Source: Paenibacillus xerothermodurans (GTDB taxonomy: Bacteria; Bacillota; Bacilli; Paenibacillales; NBRC-103111). Taken from it: a stretch of 64,000 bases of DNA. The stretch spans positions 1-64,000 of the forward strand of contig NZ_NHRJ02000015.1 of NCBI RefSeq assembly GCF_002220865.2, written 5' to 3'. Shown here piece by piece: positions 36,510 through 45,355 of this stretch. Every line of letters begins with the position of its first letter. Positions within the stretch are counted from its first letter, which is position 1. The position numbers and the translations under genes are program-made. Below the pieces are notes generated by a model. It worked only from the letters and a program-made list of their open reading frames with translations. It was not told where the DNA came from and made no database searches.

Positions 36510-36743
36510 TTTGACGCTGGGCTGCACCACGCCGGGGGCTTTATGCGCTCGCCCGTGACAGCGCGCATGCGATGCGATTCTGGATTCTGCAACCCAGATT
36601 GAGATGCTCCATGCGATTGCTGTGGCAATCGGCCAATCGCCGAGCTATGTCGCGGTGCCACAAGGGCCCGCTGCTGCCATGCTCGGGGGGCAGAAGGTTT
36701 ACCGCCGCGCACCACCTTATAATTGAATTTGGTTTACGCTGGA
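36510..36743. other. Gap with an open, start-less frame
   Basis: 234 bp between the small gene and the terminator. In one frame about 50 codons are open to TGA near 36726 (reading ATQIEMLHAIAVAIGQ, SYVAVPQG) with amphipathic helix character, but no start with ribosome binding site. It may be a gene remnant; I cannot name a family. Confidence 0.3.
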
Positions 36744-36804
36744 AGAGCCTGTCACCAGAGCCGGACGCATTGCATGAGCGGTTATGGTGTGACGGGCTCT
36801 TTTT
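36744..36804 (+). terminator. Terminator of the permease operon
   Basis: AGAGCCTGTCAC (36744-36755) pairs with GTGACGGGCTCT (36789-36800) over a 33-nt loop, then TTTT. A 12-bp stem with one G-T pair. Confidence 0.8.
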
Positions 36805-37097
36805 GTATTTGTTAAGCTGCGTGAGATATATCGAGAATTAAAACGGTAAAAGAGTCACCACCTGCGTGTTGGTTGCCAGCCTTTTTTTTGTACTAGGGGA
36901 TCGATGTTTAATTTTTTCGGATGAAATTCCGCCAGAAGGTAATGTTATTAAAGGGAGATTTACAGCAAACTGCCCTTTGCTTAAAATTTCCAATTATATA
37001 TTTTCATAAAAACAAGAGAAAATACTGACAATAATAATGGCTTCTAACGGATGAGGAAAAAATTCTCCTAGAAGCACTAAAAAAAGGAGGGAAGACC

Positions 37098-38891
37098 ATG
37101 AGCATGAGCTATCCACAGCCTCCTCCGCGAACAATGGGAGACGGTGCGAATACTTACGGCAGGGGCGGCAGCGCGGGACTATACCGCGGCTATCAGCCAA
37201 TCGGCCTGGTGCCATCGGTGTACCAACGATTCCGCCAAGGTAGCTCGTTTTACGGTCAGGGAAACATGGGCCAAACGGGTGCACGAGCCGTTGACGGAGC
37301 TACCATGGACGGGAGGATGATGGGCGCAGGGGCAGGAAGTGGACTAGCGAGATTCGGTACGGGTGCAATGAACGGAATGACGGCTGGCGGCACATATGGT
37401 GGTGCCATGGGCGCCACTGCGATCAATGGATCAATAGCTGGACAAACATACAGAGGAGGAATAAATGCAATGGCAATGGACGGAAATATGGCACGCGCAT
37501 ATGCTGGAGCAATGGGCACCGGCATGGGTATTGGAATGGATGGCGGCATGGCCGGCGGAGCAATGGGCGCTGGCATGATGGATGGCGGCATGGCTGGCGG
37601 AGCAATGGGCGCTGGCATGATGGATGGCGGCATGGCCGGCGGAGCAATGGGAGCTGGCATGATGGATGGTGGCATGGCCGGCGGAGCAATGGGAGCTGGC
37701 ATGATGGATGGCGGCATGGCTGGAGGAGCAATGGGCGCTGGCATGATGGATGGCGGCATGGCTGGCGGAGCAATGGGCGCTGGTATGATGGATGGCGGCA
37801 TGGGCTATGGCGGTTACGGCCGTGCAGGTGCTATGGGTGGCGGCGCGATGGGCGCAGGTGCCATCGGAGCAGGTGGAGTTGGAGCAGCTGGCATGGGCGG
37901 CGCAGGATTTATTGGTGCCGGTATGTACAACAACTTCAATGGTGCTATCCGCACAAGCTTGTTCGGCGGGGAGACCAGAAACTCCAACACAGGTGACCTG
38001 GAAGGCGGACAATACTGGCGCATTGGACCTACTCTTCCATACCATATGCCTAACTACCGTGGTAACCGTCTTGGACATGACCAAGACTTGCGTGGAGACT
38101 CCACTCGTCCCGCACAACGTGGCGGCAGCGCGTTCTTTGGCCGCGAAGGTTTCGTTGGCGGCGTGAACCCTGAAGCACAAGAAGACGGAGCACCTTACGC
38201 TGCACCTCCTAGCCGGGCTCGCGGTATCGCAAGCGGACTGCGCAGAATGGATGGCATGGGCGGAGGAATGGCTACCGGCCTAATGGGTAACGGTGCCACT
38301 GCTGTCGGCGCAGACATGATGCGCACAGCTCAAGCAGGCGCTGCTCTGCTGGACGGAGGCATGGGCGCAGGAATGGCTGGCGGAGCTATGGGCGGCGGAA
38401 TGGCCGGCGGAGCTATGGGCGGCGGAATGGCTGGCGGAGCTATGGGCGGCGGAATGGCCGGCGGAGCTATGCGCGGCGGCATGGGCATGATGGATGGTGG
38501 AATGGCTGGCGGAGCTATGGGAGCAGGCGCAATGGGCGGCGCTGCCATGGGCGGAATGGCTGGCGGAGCAGGCGGAATGAACCGCGCAGTTCCTGGCGGA
38601 GCATACGGTACCGGCTACTTCGCAATGGACGGCGGCATGGACCGCAGAGCCATGGGAGCTCCTCCTATGGATGGCGGCATGGGCGCTGGCATGGCCGGTG
38701 GCGGCATGGCCGGTGGCGGAATGGCTGGCGGAGCAATGGGAGCAGGCGCAATGGGCGGCGCTGCCATGGGCGGAATGGCTGGCGGAGGAATGGGAATGGC
38801 TGGCGGACAACAGTACGGCACCGCGGCTGGATTGAACCCACAATTCCAAATCGTTCCATACCGCAGCTTCATGCCCGATGGCTACTTCTGA
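37098..38891 (+). CDS. Glycine/methionine/alanine-rich repeat protein, probable spore or surface protein
   Basis: 597 residues, over half Gly, Met and Ala. Non-repetitive segments: residues 1-60 (MSMSYPQPPPRTMGDGAN, a YxRG-rich part) and about 275-390 (FNGAIRTSLFGGETRNSN, then YWRIGPTLPYHMPNYRGN and a charged Arg/Pro part), ending IVPYRSFMPDGYF. Between them lie six 14-residue units DGGMAGGAMGAGMM (from 37539), then four AGGAMGGGM units (from 38360) and a third similar block near 38680-38810. No signal peptide or membrane segment. AAGGAGGG precedes the ATG and a perfect terminator follows. Collagen-like or silk-like composition suggests a structural role, perhaps in the spore coat or exosporium; this is inference. 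Confidence 0.85.
   Translation: MSMSYPQPPPRTMGDGANTYGRGGSAGLYRGYQPIGLVPSVYQRFRQGSSFYGQGNMGQTGARAVDGATMDGRMMGAGAGSGLARFGTGAMNGMTAGGTYGGAMGATAINGSIAGQTYRGGINAMAMDGNMARAYAGAMGTGMGIGMDGGMAGGAMGAGMMDGGMAGGAMGAGMMDGGMAGGAMGAGMMDGGMAGGAMGAGMMDGGMAGGAMGAGMMDGGMAGGAMGAGMMDGGMGYGGYGRAGAMGGGAMGAGAIGAGGVGAAGMGGAGFIGAGMYNNFNGAIRTSLFGGETRNSNTGDLEGGQYWRIGPTLPYHMPNYRGNRLGHDQDLRGDSTRPAQRGGSAFFGREGFVGGVNPEAQEDGAPYAAPPSRARGIASGLRRMDGMGGGMATGLMGNGATAVGADMMRTAQAGAALLDGGMGAGMAGGAMGGGMAGGAMGGGMAGGAMGGGMAGGAMRGGMGMMDGGMAGGAMGAGAMGGAAMGGMAGGAGGMNRAVPGGAYGTGYFAMDGGMDRRAMGAPPMDGGMGAGMAGGGMAGGGMAGGAMGAGAMGGAAMGGMAGGGMGMAGGQQYGTAAGLNPQFQIVPYRSFMPDGYF
37539..37803 (+). repeat. 42-bp tandem repeat within the Gly/Met protein
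   Basis: Six units start at 37539, 37581, 37623, 37665, 37707 and 37749 with a partial seventh. Each encodes DGGMAGGAMGAGMM. Units differ only at some third positions (GCC/GCT, GGC/GGA), so they are recent or kept alike by recombination. Copy number can be expected to vary between strains. Confidence 0.92.
38360..38480 (+). repeat. 27-bp tandem repeat within the Gly/Met protein
   Basis: Units of GGCGGCGGAATGGCYGGCGG and AGCTATG, four times, encoding GGGMAGGAM. A further similar array lies near 38680-38810. Wobble differences alternate between GCT and GCC. Confidence 0.88.
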
Positions 38892-38930
38892 GTCACAAGT
38901 TATCCGGGGTTCAATTCGGATAAAGCTGCC

Positions 38931-38965
38931 AGCGGGCTGACTATATATCAGCCCGCTGCTTTTTT
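38931..38965 (+). terminator. Terminator of the Gly/Met repeat gene
   Basis: AGCGGGCTGA, loop CTATATA, TCAGCCCGCT, then GC and TTTTTT. Perfect 10-bp stem. Confidence 0.93.
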
Positions 38966-39033
38966 ATGGGCAACGCCATAGTAGGAATCTTCACTCCCGC
39001 TTTGCTGCCCCAACCTGACTTGCAGAAAAAAAA

Positions 39034-39244
39034 TTGAGGTTGAAAGCTTTTAACACCGGGGAATTTCGCGACGCGCTGCAGACAAGAAAGCACAGGGGAC
39101 GTGCACCAACAAGCGCGGAACCATGCGTACAATGAAGCCGGTATATCCGCTGTGCCGACGCTTACCATAGGTCAGCAAGTGGTAAAAGGCATCCAGAGTG
39201 CACAGACGTTGGAGAAGATCATTCAACAGCAATCGAACAAATAG
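39034..39244 (+). pseudogene. DsbA/FrnE-like thiol oxidoreductase, C-terminal remnant
   Basis: In one frame LKAFNTGEFRDALQTRKHRG is readable, then after a shift near 39095 the frame continues VHQQARNHAYNEAG and ISAVPTLTIGQQVVKGIQSA to a TAG stop at 39242. The cis-proline loop AVPTLTIGQQVVKG followed by a final helix is the end of DsbA-family disulphide oxidoreductases of the FrnE type. The CxxC active site and the N-terminal half are missing. It is a decayed remnant of about 70 codons between the repeat gene and the DUF2339 gene. Family assignment rests on pattern alone. Confidence 0.65.
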
Positions 39245-39386
39245 AGCAGTGCGGACGAAACGATCGAAGCGGGGTCTGCGGAATAGACGGCCGCTGGCTG
39301 ATCAGGCGTTAGCAGTATCATGGTGGAGCACAAGCTGCCCAATTAATCTGTATGGTTTAATACAATAACAAATCGTCTCACCTGTG

Positions 39387-39414
39387 AGTACTATGCGAAG
39401 ATAGTACTTTTTTT
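39387..39414 (+). terminator. Terminator between DsbA remnant and DUF2339 gene
   Basis: AGTACTAT, loop GCGAAG, ATAGTACT, then TTTTTT. Perfect 8-bp stem. Confidence 0.85.
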
Positions 39415-39473
39415 GCTGTATGCCTGCGAATAAAATGGAATTATTAACCAACAATGTCAGTGGAGGGCGACAG

Positions 39474-42044
39474 ATGAACGATTTCAGGGATCGGCTGTTA
39501 TTCATCCGGGATAATCAGAACCGTTTGATGAAGGAGTATGAAGCGTTAATCGATGCGTACGAGTCCAATGACATCATCCATGACAATGTGAAGCTCCGAC
39601 AGCAGTACGAGGATTACAAATTCCGTTGGACCGAGCTGCAGGCCAAATATAAACAGAAGGAAGAAGAGAATGTCAAGCTGCGCGCGTCGCTGATGGAACG
39701 AATGCTCGACGAAAAGTTGAGCATCCTCGCTGCATCACATGAAAAACTGGACACGTATTTCGCCGCACAGTCGGCAGCTCATTCCAATCGGCTTCACACA
39801 TTCGAGCAGCAGGCAACACATGACATCGACCATCTCTTCCGTGAAGCCTCCAGCCGGTTGAACGGGCAGCAGACAGAGATTATACAGAAATTAGAACAAC
39901 TTTCGGCCGACTTGAATCAGAAAATTGCTGCACACCGTAAGCGTATGGCGGAAGAAGAGATGCGGGTGCAAGCCAGGGTGGGGCATGGACTACAGAGCCT
40001 TGCTGCTGAAGGCATAAGTGAGGAGACGGCCGAGCGCCGCATAAAACAAAATCAAATCGAGATGAAAATCGGATTGAATTGGATAAACAAGCTTGGCATA
40101 CTGCTCATCGTTATAGGTGTGGGTGCCGCATTCAAGTATTCCTACTCGACTTGGTTTAGCGGACATATGAAAGGATTGGCCTTTTTTCTGCTGGCGGCGC
40201 TGATGCTTGCGGGAGGAGAGTGGTTTTTTCACAAAAATAGACAGACCTTTGCACTAGGTTTACTTGGCGGCGGAATCTCCGTATTCTACGGGTCCATTTT
40301 TTACAGCTATTTTTTGCTTGATATCATCAACATATATGTCAGCTTCGCGCTGTCGGTAATCGTCACGGCAGGGGCAGTCCTGTTATCGCTCCGATACCGT
40401 TCTCGGACAATTTGCTCATTAGGTCTGGTCGGAGGATATTTTCCGTTTTTTTCATATGTGGGCACATTTGGGCTCGATGGCAGTGCCGTCTACGCCGCGA
40501 TGGGATATCTCTTCCTGCTTAATCTGCTCATCTTACTTGTTTCTCTGAGGCAGCGTTGGGTGGTCGTGAACTATATCAGCTTTCTGTTCCATGCCCCTTC
40601 GATGGTAGCGCTCGTGCTGCTGGCACATAGTGAAGCGGCAGGTATGTTGTATTCGGCGCTCATATTCGTCATGTATCTTGGTATCACCTTGTACTATCCG
40701 ATGAAGCACCAAACCAGGCTGTCCGGCTGGGATGTGACATTACTTGCACTAAGCACGGCGACCAGCTGTGGAATGCTGCATGTGTTGTTTGGGAAAGCCG
40801 GATTGGAGGACTTTAGGGGATTGCTGGCGCTGATTTTTTGTATGGTGTATTTCGGCCTCGGCAGAGCTGCGCAAAGAGTGATACCGCAGGAAAAGCCGAC
40901 ACGGGTGCTGTTTTACGCTACTTCGCTGACGTTTGCCGTTCTCATGATACCGTTCCAATTTAGCAGCAGTTGGCTGTCGACGGGATGGCTGGTGGAGGGC
41001 GTGTTGTTGATCATTTATGGCGGTTTGTACCGGTACAAACAATTGGAGCGGGGCGGATGGGGTATTTTGCTGCTGTGCTTATTGGCGTTTTACTTGTGGG
41101 ACATCCCGACGGAATTGCTGCGTTATTATGACAACGTTAATTTTAATGTAAAATTCAGCTCGATCGTTTTAGGTACACTCGGCGTTTCCGTGTTTTATGC
41201 TCTCAGAGCAAAGCAAACTGCTGAATCACACACAGTCACGGCGGCATCCAACAGCTTGACGGAGCTTCGGGTAATTACCGTGTTCAAGTATTTCTCTGTG
41301 GTCAATGCATGGTTTTACCTCCTATATGAGGGCGGACGGCTGTACAATGCAGCGGTGCCGGTCGGGTTTTCGCACTATGACTTCTACGAACGGTTGTACA
41401 TGGCATTCGTCTCGATCGCTCTCGCATACACGCTGAGCAAAACCAGAGTGCTGTACGACCGTGTGGTGAAGTATTACTGTGCTTTTCTGTATGCGATGAG
41501 TTACTTGATATGCCAGTACATGACTTTGAATATTCCCACGCTCGAACCTCGTTACTCGTACAACACAGCGGCAAATTATATCGCGCTTGCCTTGCTTCTC
41601 GGCTTCAATGTATACGTGTGTTTCAGCGGGCGCCGGCTGCTGATGGCTTTCCTGCGTCGGCACCGCCAGAGCTTGGAGATGTATCCAATCCTCATGGGAG
41701 TTTACTTATTCGCTATAGTAACTGTGTTTATTGATGTGCAATTACGTATGGGCGCAATGAAGCTGCTTTTCAGCTTGACCTATTTGTTCCTGGCAATTGG
41801 TTATATCATGTATGGCTTCCGGAAGCATTACATCTACATTCGGCGGTTGGGCCTTGCGATTACGCTGTTCGCTACAGGCAAACTTTTCTTGTATGATCTG
41901 AGTTACTTGTCCACCAGCAGCAAGATTATGGCCTACTTCTGCTTCGGACTGGTGCTGCTCGGGATTTCATTTGTATATCAAAAAGTATCGGCCAGACTGG
42001 ACGAAACCCACGATACACAAAGAAAAACGGACGCCAAAGGCTAA
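39474..42044 (+). CDS. DUF2339 multi-pass membrane protein
   Basis: 856 residues. The first 200 are soluble and coiled-coil (YEALIDAYESND, QYEDYKFRWTELQAKYKQK, then long charged helices). From about 205 on there are more than 20 hydrophobic segments, starting with GLNWINKLGILLIVIGVGAAFKY, where the INKLGI-x-LL motif is the hallmark of DUF2339. The ATG at 39474 follows GGAGGG, and the upstream in-frame ATG has none. The family's function is unknown; length and coiled-coil head are typical. It is alone between terminators and ends before the GC-rich hairpin at 42223. No damage seen. Confidence 0.85.
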   Translation: MNDFRDRLLFIRDNQNRLMKEYEALIDAYESNDIIHDNVKLRQQYEDYKFRWTELQAKYKQKEEENVKLRASLMERMLDEKLSILAASHEKLDTYFAAQSAAHSNRLHTFEQQATHDIDHLFREASSRLNGQQTEIIQKLEQLSADLNQKIAAHRKRMAEEEMRVQARVGHGLQSLAAEGISEETAERRIKQNQIEMKIGLNWINKLGILLIVIGVGAAFKYSYSTWFSGHMKGLAFFLLAALMLAGGEWFFHKNRQTFALGLLGGGISVFYGSIFYSYFLLDIINIYVSFALSVIVTAGAVLLSLRYRSRTICSLGLVGGYFPFFSYVGTFGLDGSAVYAAMGYLFLLNLLILLVSLRQRWVVVNYISFLFHAPSMVALVLLAHSEAAGMLYSALIFVMYLGITLYYPMKHQTRLSGWDVTLLALSTATSCGMLHVLFGKAGLEDFRGLLALIFCMVYFGLGRAAQRVIPQEKPTRVLFYATSLTFAVLMIPFQFSSSWLSTGWLVEGVLLIIYGGLYRYKQLERGGWGILLLCLLAFYLWDIPTELLRYYDNVNFNVKFSSIVLGTLGVSVFYALRAKQTAESHTVTAASNSLTELRVITVFKYFSVVNAWFYLLYEGGRLYNAAVPVGFSHYDFYERLYMAFVSIALAYTLSKTRVLYDRVVKYYCAFLYAMSYLICQYMTLNIPTLEPRYSYNTAANYIALALLLGFNVYVCFSGRRLLMAFLRRHRQSLEMYPILMGVYLFAIVTVFIDVQLRMGAMKLLFSLTYLFLAIGYIMYGFRKHYIYIRRLGLAITLFATGKLFLYDLSYLSTSSKIMAYFCFGLVLLGISFVYQKVSARLDETHDTQRKTDAKG

Positions 42045-42222
42045 CACCGCTTTGACGGTCCGAGTAGTCACAGCCCACAGCCGGCAGCCCGAAAAAACTG
42101 AGGGCCCGAGTAGGCCGCAGCCGACAGCTCACAGCCCGAAAACCGGTCTGCAGGCTGACACAGCGTCGCGGCGCCATGCAGCCGCGCGGGGCGGCGTACT
42201 AGCCAGACCAAGTCATTTAGGA

Positions 42223-42263
42223 GCGGGGTTCACGGCGACAATCTGCCGTCCCGCCCCCTTTTT
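42223..42263 (+). terminator. Terminator after the DUF2339 gene
   Basis: GCGGGG-ACGGC and GCCGT-CCCGC arms form a two-part stem, followed by CCCTTTTT. It lies 180 nt after the stop, at the end of a GC-rich stretch. Confidence 0.7.
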
Positions 42264-42275
42264 CAGTGGCCGGTG

Positions 42276-42395
42276 TTAAATGAAGCCCGCCCACTCTACG
42301 TGAACGTAATCTCCATCCTCATCTACGTCGGGCGCTAACTCCTCCGCCTCATCTAGTTCAATATCCTCCGGGAAATCGCTAGGCTCTAGTGTCAC
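42276..42395 (-). CDS. Acidic 39-residue peptide
   Basis: A short gene on the minus strand: GTG start at 42395 with GGAGGG 6 nt upstream, 39 codons, TAA stop. The product begins MTLEPSDFPEDIELDEAEEL and ends YVHVEWAGFI; 15 of 39 residues are Asp or Glu and only aromatic/hydrophobic residues break the pattern. Net charge is strongly negative, with no Lys or Arg. No family recognised. It is convergent with the DUF2339 gene and divergent from the BASS transporter. The strong ribosome binding site and clean frame make it likely to be translated. Possibly an anti-factor-like or DNA-mimic peptide; this is speculation. Confidence 0.6.
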   Translation of the reverse strand: MTLEPSDFPEDIELDEAEELAPDVDEDGDYVHVEWAGFI

Positions 42396-42558
42396 TGGAA
42401 TCCCTCCTGCAAAATTTAGTAGATCATCCATAGGTTAACCCCATCCGGCATTTTTATTTATATCTGTATAAAAAACAGTTGGAGAATACATAAGGTGTGT
42501 AGTAAGATATGTGAAGTTTATTTCGATAAGCGAATTCAATAGGAAAGAAGCGTTTTGT

Positions 42559-43491
42559 ATGGTGGAAAGAATCAGTAAATTCGTAGGCGGTACGTTTTCG
42601 GTATGGGTTATCGTGTTTGCCATATTCGGATTTTTCGCTCCGCAGCTGTTTGTCGGCTTAAAAAATCACATCTCATTGTTATTGGGCATAGTGATGTTCG
42701 GGATGGGGCTCACTCTATCGTCGGCTGACTTTCGGGAAGTATTTCGCCGCCCTATGGATGTCGTCATCGGGGTGATCGGACATTATTTGATCATGCCGGG
42801 TCTTGCATTCGTGCTGGCAGTCGCGCTTAAGCTGCCGCCTGAAATCGCAGTCGGTGTCATTCTGGTTGGCAGCTGCCCCAGCGGTACCGCGTCCAACGTT
42901 ATGACTTTTCTTGCGAAAGGCGACGTCGCGCTAGGCGTATCCATTGCGTCGGTTTCTACCTTAATCGCGCCTTTGGCGACGCCTGCAATTATTTCACTTT
43001 TGGCGGGTCAGTGGATGGACATTAACACGGAGTCGCTATTCATGGACATTATCAAAGTTGTGATCATTCCGATTTTGCTCGGCGTCATTGTGAAGGCGCT
43101 GTTCAAAAAGCAGGCGGAGGCTAGTGTCAAGGCTCTGCCTCTCGTCTCAACCGTTGCTATTGTGCTGATTGTAGCTATCGTGGTCGCGCTCAACAAGGGA
43201 AAAATTATCGAAACAGGCGCACTCATTTTTCTTGTTGTCATTTTGCATAACGGCTTAGGTTTTGTGTTGGGCTACTTCTTTGCCAAACTATTTGGCATGA
43301 ACCTTGCGAAGCGAAAAGCCGTGACTCTCGAGACAGGCATGCAGAATTCCGGCCTTGGCGCGGCCTTGGCGGCTGCGCATTTTAATCCGCTCGCCGCAGT
43401 ACCAAGTGCGATATTTAGTGTGTGGCACAATATTTCAGGCTCGATCTTAGCGACATGGTTTGCGAAGCGAGAGGACGGCGCTAAGAATTGA
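42559..43491 (+). CDS. Bile acid:sodium symporter family transporter
   Basis: 310 residues with nine to ten membrane segments. The BASS family motifs are visible: LLLGIVMFGMGLTL, GVILVGSCPSGTASNVMTFLAKGD with the unwound helix that binds sodium, and LETGMQNSGLGAALA in the second half. Family members move bile acids, pantothenate precursors or keto acids with sodium; the YocS/PanS-like members of bacteria do not need bile. ATG at 42559 chosen over an upstream GTG because AGGAAAG lies before it. It stands alone and is followed by a long hairpin at 43525. Substrate unknown. Confidence 0.9.
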   Translation: MVERISKFVGGTFSVWVIVFAIFGFFAPQLFVGLKNHISLLLGIVMFGMGLTLSSADFREVFRRPMDVVIGVIGHYLIMPGLAFVLAVALKLPPEIAVGVILVGSCPSGTASNVMTFLAKGDVALGVSIASVSTLIAPLATPAIISLLAGQWMDINTESLFMDIIKVVIIPILLGVIVKALFKKQAEASVKALPLVSTVAIVLIVAIVVALNKGKIIETGALIFLVVILHNGLGFVLGYFFAKLFGMNLAKRKAVTLETGMQNSGLGAALAAAHFNPLAAVPSAIFSVWHNISGSILATWFAKREDGAKN

Positions 43492-43524
43492 ATATGATGT
43501 GATACTCATCTCATCTGCGGCCAG

Positions 43525-43617
43525 GCCGCCCGTTGTTCTTATCCTTACATCAGTTGATAGTCGGAGGCATAACACCTTGCCGATGCGACAAGGGAGACGA
43601 ATAACGGGCGGCTCTTT
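43525..43617 (+). terminator. Long-range hairpin terminator after the BASS gene
   Basis: GCCGCCCGTT (43525-43534) pairs perfectly with AACGGGCGGC (43603-43612), followed by TCTTTTC. The 68-nt interior may fold further, making the whole a structured 3' end. Confidence 0.65.
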
Positions 43618-43854
43618 TCATGTTGTGCTCGCGACCTCACTTTTGTGCGGATAGCGAATCGCCGATGGCAGCGCTTTTATTTCGTACACGCAACGTTCAC
43701 AATTTGCTTATAGCTTTTTGTCGAATTGAGGCGTAAAATGACGGAGGAATAGCAAAAATTTGGCAGGGGATAAGCTACAAGTATGCCACCATTAACTTAG
43801 GCGAAAACCGCCGTGGCGGTGGCCTCGAGCGGTACACCTTCTTGGGGAGAAAAG
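43618..43854. other. Gap upstream of tatC
   Basis: About 240 bp with no gene. Contains the inverted repeat ACCGCC-GTG-GGCGGT at 43807-43821. I could not assign it to a known riboswitch. Confidence 0.35.
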
Positions 43855-43884
43855 TTTAAAGCAGAGTCTATTCAGTGGTATAAT
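43855..43884 (+). promoter_or_regulatory. Promoter of tatC-tatA
   Basis: Perfect TATAAT (43879-43884) with TG one base before it (extended -10) and a weak TTTAAA at 18 bp. 86 bp before tatC. Confidence 0.6.
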
Positions 43885-43969
43885 AAACATATCACTTTGA
43901 CCGACACACAACATGGGTGGGAAGCTTGAATAGCACATGGCCTTACCGTATTAAGAGGTAGGTGATAGA

Positions 43970-44698
43970 ATGCAAGAACAAAACGAATTTGTAGGCCATC
44001 TTGCTGAATTGAGAAAACGTTTGGTTTATGTGATCGTGTGGTTTTTTATCACTTTATGCGCAGGATTATATCTGTCACCAAACATTTTGACGTTTATTAA
44101 ATCCCAGCCGGCAGCAGTGAACATTGTTTGGAACGTGTTTTCATTGACAGACGGTATGTTTATTTACATGAAATGTGCTTTTGTTTTTTCAATTCTATTT
44201 ACTCTGCCTCTGGCACTCTATCACATATGGGCTTTCGTCAAACCGGGATTGACGGAAAGGGAGGCGAAGGGTACATTAACCTATGTGCCCCTGTCTTTTC
44301 TGCTTTTTGTCATGGGACTGTCTTTCAGTTATTTTGTCGTGTTTCCTATGATGATCTCGTTTATGGGGAAACTGAACCAGAGCATCGGGGCCGTCGAAAC
44401 GTACGGGATCGACCGCTATTTCTCCTTTATGTTTAATGTCATTTTCCCTATGGGAATCGCTTTCGAAATGCCGGTGGTGATCTTGTTTTTAACCAAGCTC
44501 GGTTTGCTCACTCCACAGCGTCTGCGACAAGTGAGGAAATACGCATATCTGGTGCTCGTTATCGTAGGTTCTTGTATTTCACCGCCTGATTTTGTATCAC
44601 ATATAGCTGTTACCATTCCGCTGATTTTATTGTTTGAGTTAAGCATCGTTGTGTCGGGCTGGCAGTTGCGCAAACGTGAGAATGCGATGAATTCATAG
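43970..44698 (+). CDS. tatC: Twin-arginine translocase subunit TatC
   Basis: Membrane receptor for proteins with a twin-arginine signal, exported in folded form. 242 residues and six membrane segments. Signature motifs: [13 protein letters not shown] at the N-terminus, [12 protein letters not shown] with the conserved glutamate in the first cytoplasmic loop, and [13 protein letters not shown] followed by [11 protein letters not shown] and [15 protein letters not shown] precedes the ATG. tatA follows after 25 nt. The order tatC-tatA is the reverse of the common tatA-tatC. Likely substrates would include Rieske proteins; one FAD/Rieske protein is at 48.4 kb, though its N-terminus carries no signal. 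Confidence 0.95.
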   Translation: MQEQNEFVGHLAELRKRLVYVIVWFFITLCAGLYLSPNILTFIKSQPAAVNIVWNVFSLTDGMFIYMKCAFVFSILFTLPLALYHIWAFVKPGLTEREAKGTLTYVPLSFLLFVMGLSFSYFVVFPMMISFMGKLNQSIGAVETYGIDRYFSFMFNVIFPMGIAFEMPVVILFLTKLGLLTPQRLRQVRKYAYLVLVIVGSCISPPDFVSHIAVTIPLILLFELSIVVSGWQLRKRENAMNS

Positions 44699-44723
44699 TT
44701 CAACGATAGGAGGTGTAAACATA

Positions 44724-44921
44724 ATGTCCAACATTGGGATCCCAGGCTTGATTCTGATTTTAATCATTGCACTCGTTGTTTTCGGCCCGGCAAAACTGCC
44801 GCAGCTGGGAAGAGCCGTAGGCGACACGCTGCGTGAGTTCCGCAACTCGACCAAAGGTGTAGTGGATGACATTACGGAAGACGTAAAAGGTGAGAAGAAA
44901 GAAGATGAGCAAAAGAAGTAA
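44724..44921 (+). CDS. tatA: Twin-arginine translocase subunit TatA
   Basis: 65 residues: one membrane helix (about 5-20, [17 protein letters not shown]), the hinge [20 protein letters not shown] with the conserved FGP and LG, then a short amphipathic helix and a highly charged tail ([10 protein letters not shown]). This is the standard pore-forming subunit TatA/E. GGAGGTG lies before the ATG. Forms an operon with tatC, giving the minimal TatAC system of Gram-positive bacteria. No TatB gene is expected. Confidence 0.95.
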   Translation: MSNIGIPGLILILIIALVVFGPAKLPQLGRAVGDTLREFRNSTKGVVDDITEDVKGEKKEDEQKK

Positions 44922-45070
44922 CAGTTGAGCACCGTTGGAGGAAAAAGACCCTGTCGCGTCCATTCCATTCGTGTCTCACACAAATTTTGTCCAATTAGTC
45001 ATAAACAGCGTTTTAACCTCATATATTTTGTCTAAGATTGTATTAATGACAGAAATGGGGTCCAAACCAC

Positions 45071-45247
45071 ATGTATTATTGCATCCAATGTGCGGCGATT
45101 CACGCAGCGAACGGGTCTGACAAGGAGATTATTTTTCAAAGCGGTTTTCACTATGTCGCAGGCCAACGATATCATGCAGGCGTATGTCAGCTCGAGGTTC
45201 ATGTGCCTGAGATACAGCACACCACGCACACGACAGCGACCGCATAA
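45071..45247 (+). CDS. 58-residue CxxC/His-rich small protein
   Basis: Open frame ATG-TAA, MYYCIQCAAIHAANGSDK, then FHYVAGQRYHAGVCQLEVHVPEI and a Thr/His tail. A CxxC at positions 4-7, a third Cys near 42 and about seven His suggest metal binding. Ribosome binding is moderate (GGGGT, 10 nt upstream). It ends 30 nt before a perfect terminator, which supports an independent transcript. Not recognised. The 140 bp before it, after tatA, hold no other gene. It could instead be a decayed piece; coding confidence is moderate. Confidence 0.5.
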   Translation: MYYCIQCAAIHAANGSDKEIIFQSGFHYVAGQRYHAGVCQLEVHVPEIQHTTHTTATA

Positions 45248-45277
45248 CATATGCGAGTGCACACGCCAGGCAGAGAA

Positions 45278-45314
45278 AAAACGGAGTTCGTACATCATGT
45301 ACGGCTCCGTTTTT
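45278..45314 (+). terminator. Terminator after the CxxC small gene
   Basis: AAACGGAG, bulge, CGTACA, loop, TGTACG, bulge, CTCCGTTTTT. Strong two-part stem with T tail. Confidence 0.88.
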
Positions 45315-45355
45315 GCTGTCCGAGTTGATTAATATGCCGTACCACCAGCGTTGGC

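Noticed and set aside
37256-38872. Several long minus-strand frames (Pro/Ile-rich, His/Ser-rich) over the Gly/Met gene
   Set aside because: They are a by-product of the GC-rich in-phase repeats; none has a ribosome binding site.
43800-43850. Possible riboswitch before tatC (ACCGCC-GTG-GGCGGT hairpin)
   Set aside because: The likely promoter lies after the hairpin, so it would not be part of the tatC leader.
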